NCBI GenBank assembly: GCA_009823505.1
Contig: VZQC01006885.1
Span: 366,180 to 430,179, forward strand
DNA from: Rhizomys pruinosus
Taxonomy: Eukaryota; Chordata; Mammalia; Rodentia; Spalacidae
DNA length: 64,000 bases
Direction: 5' to 3'
Below, one piece after another: positions 56,226 through 64,000 of the stretch; position 1 is the first letter of the stretch, and the number at the start of each line of letters is the position of its first letter. Below the pieces are notes generated by a model. It had not been told where the DNA came from, made no database searches, and saw nothing but the letters and a program-made list of their open reading frames with translations. A program made the translations under genes and the position numbers.

Positions 56226-56589
56226 TTTATCTTACAATTTACCATAACACTGTAGAATGTGAGATTGTGATAGATGAAGCTAAAAAGCAGTAGAAAGACA
56301 AATATGTTATGAACTCAGTCTCATGTGAAATATAAAGTGACTCCCACAGAAGTTGTCAGGACCAGAGAGCAAGTCGGCTTACCTTCATAGTTTTTTTTTA
56401 ATGAAATGCACAGTTTTTCTTTTCATGAAGTGCAGTTTTTCTCTGCATGTATATCTCCAACTTAACTATCAGAAACTTGTTCTTTTTATGATCTCATGTT
56501 TTAAAGAAACCGTGATGAGTAGGCAATATGCTGCTTAACTCAGACTAGAGGCTTATTTATGACTTTCATTGTATTTTATGGACATGAAT

Positions 56590-56752
56590 GCATTGGATGT
56601 AAATTCCAACAGAGTTCATAAAAGGGCGTCAGATCCCCTGGCACTGGAGTCATGGTTTGCTGTTGGCAGCCATGTGGATGCTAGGAACAGAACTCCAGTC
56701 CTCTGCAAGAGCAGCCAGTGATCTTAACCCTGTGCCATCTCTCCATCCCTTA
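56590..56752 (-). mobile_element. B3-type SINE
   Basis: 'ggcgtcagatcccctggcac', 'gttggcagccatgtggatgc', 'ctctgcaagagcagccagtg', 'ccatctctccatccc' on the minus strand. Confidence 0.8.
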
Positions 56753-56889
56753 GTAATCTTTTTTTTTATGTATCAAATTTATGTAGGTCAGAAACACAGA
56801 CAAGGGATTATGGGGATTGCTTGCCAAGTCCAGAGATCATTATCTGAAGACTCGTTCTCTAACATGCTTGGTAGTTTAATTCAATTTAA

Positions 56890-57074
56890 CTTTAGATGAA
56901 ATGCTGAGAATCGAAGGCAAGGGAAATGCTAGGGAAATGATATACAGCCACTGAGCTGCATCTCTAGCCTTTATATTTTTAAACAGGATCTGACCAGCTC
57001 AGGTTGGTGTTGAACTCATAATCTTCCTGCTTCAGCTTCCTGCGCCTGGATTTAAAAGTATGCACCACCCTGGG
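56890..57074 (-). mobile_element. ID-like and old B1 fragments
   Basis: An ID/tRNA-type piece ('cagccactgagctgcatctc') followed by a diverged minus-strand B1 ('ttaaacaggatctgaccagc', 'ggtgttgaactcataatctt', 'agtatgcaccaccctgg'). Confidence 0.55.
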
Positions 57075-57810
57075 TCATACCACTCCTGGGTATATACCCA
57101 CAAGACTCATCCTATGGCAAAGATACATGCACATCCATGTTTATTGCAGCTCTCTAAAGAAAGATGACATCATGAACTTTGCAGGGAAGTGGATGAAACT
57201 CGAAGCCATTATGCTAAGTGAAGTAACACAGTCCCAGAAAAAAAAAAATGAATGGTGTCCCTCATTTGTGGATACTAGCATCAAATACCTAGTCGAAAGG
57301 CAAGCTGAGCAATGTTAATGTTATATTTCTTTTTATCTGAAAACAACTGTGCTGTTATAATGTGAATCCCTTAATGGGCTCTAGAATTAACTTACCACTT
57401 ATTTTCAGACTTTGTAATTGTGGTATATGGGTGGAAAGTATGTGTTCATATTTTAGAGTAATATAAAATTAAAAGGGAAAATGTGAACTCCTAAACATAT
57501 TTTGGAATTAACATACAGTCTATTTTCAGAGGTCATAATTTTGATATAAATGTGTGTTTATTAGGCATATTTTGGAGCAAGACAAATGGGAGGGAACAAC
57601 AACAACAAAAGGACTGAGTCAAAGAACTGATTGAAACAGTTAACTTCTGCCCAAACAATAAACCTCTTCAGAGAAAATCTTTAAAAAGATGCAAGATATG
57701 TATAGCAGAATGCATGAACTGGGGTGGGGTGGGAAAAGGGAATGTGTCTAAATTGGACTGAGAAATGAAACACTCAAAGCATCAATAAAAATATTTTCTA
57801 AAAATAATAA
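57075..57810 (+). mobile_element. L1 ORF2 end and full 3' UTR
   Basis: ORF2 end words ('ctcctgggtatataccc', 'gaaagatgacatcatgaact'), 3' UTR with G-rich stretch 'ggggtggggtgggaaaaggg' and end 'gcatcaataaaaatattttc'. A deletion joins 'gcagctctc' to 'taaagaaagatgac' (57152-57160). Confidence 0.85.
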
Positions 57811-57814
57811 AATA

Positions 57815-57965
57815 AGCTGGGTGTGGTGGCGCACGCCTTTAATCCCAGCACTCGGGAGGCAGAGATAGGTGGATCTCTGTGTGTTCAAGGCTGGCCTGGT
57901 CTACAGAGCGAGCTCCAGGACACCTGGTACTAAAAGGGAGATCCTGTCTCAAAAATACCAAAATA
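57815..57965 (+). mobile_element. B1 SINE
   Basis: 'agctgggtgtggtggcgcac' to 'gatcctgtctc'; near full length, few changes. Confidence 0.93.
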
Positions 57966-59389
57966 AAGTGTAAAAATAATAAAATAAAAACATTACATAA
58001 ATTTCAGTAAATATATAATAAAATTTTGATAGTTATATGAAGACATTTATATGTATATTTTAAGTGTTTAGTGGACTCTCTCTATATGTAAGAAAATGTT
58101 TCCACAAAGAAAAACATGATACTGTTGCAAATGTGCTAAGTTTCACTCTTATAATAGATACATGCTTCTTAATTTTTTCTCTTAAAATATAAGACCACAG
58201 TGTTTGTATCTCTGTTTGCAGAATATGCTACAAAAAGACTATAATTCAGACTCAAACTTGCTAAATTAACTTCTAAAATAAATATAAACTATTCAATTAC
58301 TTTCCATAAAAATAATTTTATAAACTAGCAGGATGAGTTTATAGGTAATATAAATTTAGTCAAATTAGTGAAAATGAGTTAAGGCCTATTATCATATTTG
58401 TTCTTCATTGCACATTTTATATAGCCAAGACTTATATTAAATTAAGGGGGTCTATTTATCATCTATCTATCAATATGTTTATTCATTTATACACAGACAA
58501 ATGCACTGTGGTTTCAATGTATAAACCTTGTGTTTTTTCTAAATGTATTTAATGAAAACTATTCAGAATTTTTTTTTAAAAAGTATGCACCACCATAGCT
58601 GGCAATAACTAATCTCATGATTTTTATAGTTGAAGAATCTAGTCATGGCTTGGCTCATATATCTATAAAGTTTCAATGAAAAAAGTAGATCCTCCAGGAA
58701 TTATGAAAAAGTTCTACTTAATTAGTTGTGGAGGCTGACTAAGAATGTTCAGTCTGTGTGACACAAAAGCAGAAGAGGATCACACACTGGCTAGAACCAT
58801 ATGATCAGTAAAGGCTGAGGTCACTGTCCACAGGCTAAACATTTTGACCCACAGGGAAGGCAACCTAACTAGGTTATTTTTTCTCAGCTCCATGCAGTGT
58901 CAGTTGGGATCACTCATTGGTACTCAGTGGGATGTTAATTGGTTTTCCTAGATAGACTCAGAGAAGTACCTGGCACCTTGGAAAGAACATTCTGCATAGT
59001 GGATTTATCTGCCCATTTCTCTCCACTAGCCATTAAGACCTCACCAGCTGACCTCTCCCACAAGGCAGTCAGATCCCTCAGACCACATTGCAAACTGCAC
59101 ACAATCCACAAGTTTAGTTCTGGAGCCTGATTTATTTTATCAAATCAATCATGTGACAGTACAGTTTCTAGCAGAGGAAAACAGGCTTTTCTGTCAGATG
59201 GGAGCAATAAAAGCACATGCTGTCCTCTTTAATCTGACACAGATTAAATAGTAGTATAGTAAATGCAGGATTTTTCCTGAAGATATTAAGTAAATAAAGG
59301 AACAGAAAAAGTAGAGAAACAGACCCACATACACGAATCTCAATGCATTATAAAGATGACACCGCAGATCATTAGGCAGGAGCTGCACT
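57966..59389. other. AT-rich sequence, no clear feature
   Basis: No gene or repeat recognised, apart from a possible B1 scrap ('agtatgcaccaccatagctgg', in part) at 58580-58605. Confidence 0.4.
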
Positions 59390-60010
59390 GAACAATACAG
59401 AGCTCTGGATAATGATGCGAAAAATGGAAATTGGATCTCTACTTCACACCATACACAAAAAATCAATGCCAGATGAATTAAAGATTTAAATGTGAAGTCA
59501 GAAACTTTTAGAAAACTTTTAGCAAAAGGATAAGGAAAATATATTGTAAACTGGGTAGGAATTGAAAGACTCTAAATCATTTTTACAAAGAATGTGAAAA
59601 GACAACCCATAAACTTGAAACATGTTTATGACATATCCATAATGTATAAATAAATTCTAGAAAATAATAGAAATGTTTACTGATCTAGTTGAGAAATGAA
59701 TAAAAGGCATGGAAGACAAGCAAATGCAAATAAAACTGTTCCACTTCACTAATAAATGCTTAGAAATATTGCTTAATATTATCAAAGAATATTCTTTTAT
59801 ATTTATTAGATTGCCTAAAATTAATCTGACAATAAATTGCTAACACAATACGGAGAAAGCAAAAAAAAAATCTTATACTCTTAAGATCAGAACATTAAAC
59901 CCAATCATTATTTAGGTCAATAATTCTACAGTTACTTTGTAAAGAGGAAAAGTGGAATAACCCACTTCTTGGTATATACAGAAAGCTTCATTTGGACTCA
60001 CGTGAAACAT
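59390..60010 (+). mobile_element. Ancient L1 ORF2 fragment
   Basis: Words of the old ORF2 C-terminal region: 'atggaaattggatctctact', 'gaattaaagatttaaatgtg', 'gacaagcaaatgcaaataa', 'acttcttggtatataca'. Diverged; no frame. Confidence 0.65.
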
Positions 60011-61177
60011 GAGTTCCTGAGAAGTTTCTGACAGACACAGATACATTCAATGAAATAAATTGTTAGTTCCCAACTTCCCTACATTATGTATTCTAAAGTC
60101 ATCCATTTGAGATTATATCTCTAATAAAAACTAAATGTGATAATTTTCCAACATCTGTTTTCTCAAGGGTGTTTTCTCCTACTGGATTTAAAATAATACT
60201 TGTCAATTATATTTAATTTTATAATCACACATGACCTTATATTGACAAAATTCAAAGAAGCTAGATAATGGGATTGATTCAAAATAATGTGGGTGTGGGA
60301 GCATAGCAAGATGGTTCCTAAGCAATATCCTGTGTTAATTCTGTCAACACACACACCATCATGCATGAAACTATCTTCCAACAGCTAAGGAAGCCTAAAG
60401 AGCCCATGTGTTCACTTATAGAATGAGCAAGGTTAGACCTATGAAGTCAAGAATGAAAGTATCCATTTACCTGTGCCCCAGCTGCCAGAGCATAGTGATG
60501 ATGCCCACATGATGTGGCCGGGGGGGGGGGGGGGAAATTATGTCCTGGCCTTATACTTGAAACCAAGCACCAGAGTTACCATGGTGAAACCCAGTGCTGA
60601 GGTAAATCCAAACAACTCAGTTCCAGACCTGTACATGTGGACTGTATCATTGGACTGATGTTTGTCAGGTGACCTAAGGACTTCCACCTTCACTGCTTTC
60701 CCAAATATAGGCATCAGAATAGGGGGCATGATTTCAGTCATGGAGTTGCAGGTCATGAAAATTTGCATTGTAGTCCAATGTTTGGTTTTAAGTTGAAGAG
60801 AGAAAAAAACTAGGCAGAAACTAGAGAGCCTATCCTGAGGTCTACACTCACAAAGACATTATATCTTCCCCAGATCAAATAAAGACATTAATGTTAATGA
60901 GACACACTTGAGTTTTGCCCTTCATCTTTACCAGCCTTGGAGCAGAATATATCCACAAATATATCCACAGAGTGTGTTGGTTTCTGTGGCTATGAGAATC
61001 AAACATTTTTTTTATTTCAACATCTCTTTTTAGTATTTTTCTTGATGCAAGAATTTCAGACAATGCATTTTGCTCATATTCAGACCCTCTACATCTCTCC
61101 AAGCCTCATCTTACTATATCCCTGCACCACCAACTTCATGAGCTATATTATTATTTTTCTTTTTCTGGAGGCTTATT
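60011..61177. other. Sequence with no clear feature
   Basis: Holds a short G run (60517-60534). The open frame 60538-60768 on the minus strand crosses no known motif. Nothing else recognised. Confidence 0.4.
60517..60534. repeat. Poly-G tract
   Basis: About 16-18 G after 'gtggcc', followed by 'aaatta'. Exact length uncertain in such tracts. Confidence 0.9.
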
Positions 61178-61305
61178 GAGCTTGGTGTGATGGCACATGG
61201 CTTTAATCCCAACACTCAGGAGGCAGAGGCAGAGGCAGGTAGACCTCTTGTGAGTTCCAGGACAGCTGGGGCTACAGGGAGACCCTGTCTCAAATAAACG
61301 AAGTG
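61178..61305 (+). mobile_element. B1 SINE
   Basis: 'cttggtgtgatggcacatgg' to 'gagaccctgtctc', with 'ggcagaggcagaggca' doubled and the central part shortened. Confidence 0.88.
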
Positions 61306-61627
61306 TTTCCAAAGTGGCCTTAGGAGTGGATCTGTCCCTTGTAGTCTGGTCAACCTACCATTGAGGAAAACTGACTCTCCCTCTCCCAGCATCCAGGTTC
61401 AAGTATCATTGTGGAAGAGAGGAAAGGATTGTAAGAGCTAGAGGTGGCAGATGAACACAGGGGAACTGTGTTGTCAGGACAACATGACGCACTTGCACTT
61501 ACAAACCCACAGTGCATCTGACAGCAAACACAAGACATGTGCAAACCCAAGCCAGACAGGTGTCCAGGGTGACTGTTGGTGGTGGGAAAGAAGGTCTCAT
61601 ATACATATTCAAAATATTTTATTTGTT

Positions 61628-61872
61628 GGGGGCTGGAGAGAGGGCCTAGTGGTTAAGAGCGCCTACCGCTCTTACAGAGGACTGGAGTTCGATCCCCAGC
61701 ACCCACATGGTGGCCGAGAACCGTCTGAAACTCCAATTCCAGGAGAACTCCAGTTCCAGGGGAATCCGACACCCTCTTCTGGCCTCCGCGGCATTGCATG
61801 ACATGGGTGCACAAACTTGCATGCAGACAATACATTCATACACATACAGAAATAAATAAAATTAATTAAAAA
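61628..61872 (+). mobile_element. B2 SINE with 21-bp target duplication
   Basis: Full-length B2 ('ggggctggagagagggcc', B box 'gagttcgatccccag', doubled 'ctccaattccagg/ctccagttccagg'). The 21-bp flanks at 61607-61627 and 61873-61893 are identical, so it is among the youngest insertions here. Confidence 0.97.
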
Positions 61873-61893
61873 ATTCAAAATATTTTATTTGTT

Positions 61894-62099
61894 ATCTTTA
61901 TTTTATGTGTATGGGTATTTTGCCTACATATTTGAACTACGTGTTTGCAATTCACACAGAGGCCAGTAAAGGGTGTTGAATACCCTGGAACTGGAGTACA
62001 CATAGCTGTTGATCGCCATGTGGGTGCTGACAACTGAACCAGGGTCATCTGTAAGAACAGCAAGTGCTCTTAATCATTGATCCATCTCTTCAGGCCCCA
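61894..62099 (-). mobile_element. B3/B2-type SINE
   Basis: 'ttatgtgtatgggtattttg', 'gttgatcgccatgtgggtgc', 'gtgctcttaatcattgatcc' on the minus strand. Older than its neighbour, which inserted into its T-rich edge. Confidence 0.82.
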
Positions 62100-62999
62100 G
62101 TATCAGATATCTTTTTAAAAATTTTATTTATTTATATTTTTATTTAGCAAATGCAATTATTTTTTATGTTTAGGAATTCACATTTCCCCCTTTAATTTTA
62201 TATTATTCTAAAATATGAATAAATGCCTTCCACCCATATGCAGTAATTGCAGATATGTTAATGTCAGTCTTGGTGTTCAACACACTGTGTCCACCACCCT
62301 GCATCAACCTTAGACAGCTGAACTATCTTTAGTTTAGAGCTTGTGAACAGATTTCCAGGTGTGCCCCAATATCTGTGCCTTTAGATTCTTGTGTGTTAAC
62401 ATTTTCTCAACTTAGTTATCACAGTATTTTTATTAACTCATAGTTGTCTGAAAATAAATCTTTATTTGAAATTTTATCTCTTGATGTAAAAAGGCTATTT
62501 TCATTAGTAAGTTACATATTGTACATAACTAAAGCCATTTTCTATTGTCATAAGATGAAATCCTTAATAGTGAAGTGGCTGACAAGTATCAAAAGAATTA
62601 TTACAGAAAAAAAGTGTGTCCAGTAATTCAGGAGCTAAATGTAAGGAAATACTTCTTCTGTAGCACATAGGCAAATAAGAAGTAATATTTCTTTTTAACT
62701 TCCAATACATATTCCATTTCCTCAACATCTACTGATATATCAGAATTATGCACAGCTTTTTACCTTCAACTCTTTGACATCACAAAAAATTGTAATGGCA
62801 GCACAGGACAGATCAGCTAAGGACATGTAGTTTGGAACATCTGGTGTTTAAAGGAAAACCTAGCACATGCCCAACACTTGGAGCATCAGGAATTCAAGGC
62901 CATTTTCCTTCACACGATGAGTTTGATACCTATGGCATTTCTGAGCCATGTTACAATTGTTCCTTAATAAAGGACAGCCTGACTCTTACTGTCCAGGTT
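62100..62999. other. AT-rich sequence, no clear feature
   Basis: No gene or repeat recognised with confidence; parts may be old L1 3' UTR. Confidence 0.35.
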
Positions 63000-63815
63000 T
63001 TTTAACTCATGTATACATTTTTACTGATTTTTTGTGTAATTTATACAAAATATCTTAATCATCTTTATGCCCCCTCCCATATGTACACCCTAATACCAAC
63101 CCACTGGATTTAATGCATTCTGTCATATATGTTAATGCCTATGGAGTTGTGTAACCAGATGTTCCTCAGAGTCTTTCTCTTAAAGAAGATCTACTCTCTC
63201 TCACCCAGAAGTAATCAGTCTCCAATAGTTTCTCTGCTAAGGGTGAGGTCTGCAGGCTATTTCCTCAGTGCTATGCTGGGTTTTTGTCTGATTGAGTTTC
63301 ATTGGGCCTTGTGGGGGCTGACCGCATAAGTTCATATGAGCAAGTTACCAGAGGCCTGGGAGACTCTGCTTCCTTATGATGATTCATCAACCACAGCTCT
63401 TACAATCCCTCCCATACCCCACCTTCTACAATGATCTTGAGACATGTGTGAGAAAGGTTTAATATAGAAGTCCTAACCAGGAACACACACTCTTAAGTCT
63501 CTTATTCTCTACATTTTAGCCAGCGTGGCCTTCTATGTGCATTGTACTCTGTTAATAGGAAGCTTTGGTGATGAGAGGTAAGAAATGCAATAGTATTCTA
63601 TCATTTGTTCCACCATGTTCCATGAGCCTTACATGTAGAGGTTCCATTGTAGATGTGTCACTTAGGTCTGGGCATTTCTCAGAAACTTATTCTCTAAGTA
63701 TAAACAGTTCTGGAAACTCTGTAACAGTCTCATCTGTTGCCAAAAATACTTCTTTGATGAGTAGTGAATGGCATTCTTGCCTGTAAATATAAGGGTTCAT
63801 ATTTACTTAGCATCC
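63000..63815 (-). mobile_element. L1 (Lx-type) 3' UTR region
   Basis: Same block order as 10204-11060: 'agtaatcagtctccaatag', 'gtgctatgctgggtttttgt', 'taagttcatatgagca', 'catgttccatgagcctta', 'acttctttgatgagtag'. Confidence 0.6.
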
Positions 63816-63978
63816 ATTTTTTATTGTTTTTATTTTATGTGTATGTTACCTGCATGTATGTAAGTATATTCATGTCACACAATGCTTAAGGAGGTCAGAA
63901 GAGGGTGTTAGATTCCCTGGAAATGGAGTCATGGATGGTTGTAAGTTTCCATGTGGGTGCTGAGCTATCACTTCAGCC
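63816..63978 (-). mobile_element. B3/B2-type SINE
   Basis: 'ttatgtgtatgttacctgca', 'aggaggtcagaagagggtgt', 'ccatgtgggtgctgagctat'. A deletion removes the segment between 'gggtgctg' and 'agctatc'. Confidence 0.8.
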
Positions 63979-64000
63979 TCATTTAACATTTACTTTAAGA

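Noticed and set aside
61646..61878. Repeated small frames with 'CxHASLCTxVMQC' or 'MNVLSACKFVHPCHAM' peptides at many places (548, 17391, 28012, 37260, 39831, 44930, 61672)
   Set aside because: All are B2 SINE antisense translations, so they recur with each SINE copy.

Overview
The window reads as intergenic DNA from a muroid-type rodent nuclear genome. B1 (7SL-derived) SINEs, tRNA-derived B2/B3/ID-like SINEs, rodent L1 elements with Lx-type 3' UTRs, ORR1/MaLR LTRs and microsatellites fill most of it. The B2 family has intact Pol III A and B boxes, but its middle part does not look like the mouse or rat B2 I know, so I place it in Myomorpha outside Mus/Rattus and go no further. I found no intact host gene, no spliced exon I can defend, and no RNA gene apart from SINEs.

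Layout. 0.1-1.1 kb: L1 3' UTR plus a B2/B1/B2 nest. 2.6-4.35 kb: an 844-bp segment given twice around a single n, then a solo ORR1-like LTR. 5.3-9.5 kb: minus-strand L1 with a nested B2 and a nested L1 piece. 9.6-13.2 kb: older L1 pieces on both strands. 13.6-15.2 kb: SINEs, a MaLR piece, and an LTR-like block. 15.26-25.33 and 25.86-35.95 kb: one 10.1-kb segment given twice around a single n; each copy holds a minus-strand gamma-type retroviral env remnant and the same set of SINE, MaLR and L1 pieces. 36.4-37.5 kb: an inverted duplication with SINEs. 37.5-40.6 kb: probable ERV-derived sequence ending in an env-TM-like reading frame, cut by a B2. 40.7-42.2 kb: microsatellites and an old L1. 42.85-48.04 kb: plus-strand L1 ending in a 368-bp N gap. 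48.4-49.4 kb: (TA)n and a repeat shared, inverted, with 38.8-39.0 kb. 49.56-55.18 kb: near full-length minus-strand L1 with about 97-bp promoter monomers. 55.2-64.0 kb: older L1 and SINE remnants in AT-rich sequence.

No cellular pathway is encoded. The points that matter most are two probable assembly duplications at single-n joins, an env remnant whose TM part is open in one copy only, a young-looking lineage-specific B2 family with perfect target-site duplications, an L1 with its own 5' UTR monomer type, and several structural curiosities (hairpin at an assembly break, inverted duplication, tandem duplication inside an RT domain). I did not find a convincing new biological system.
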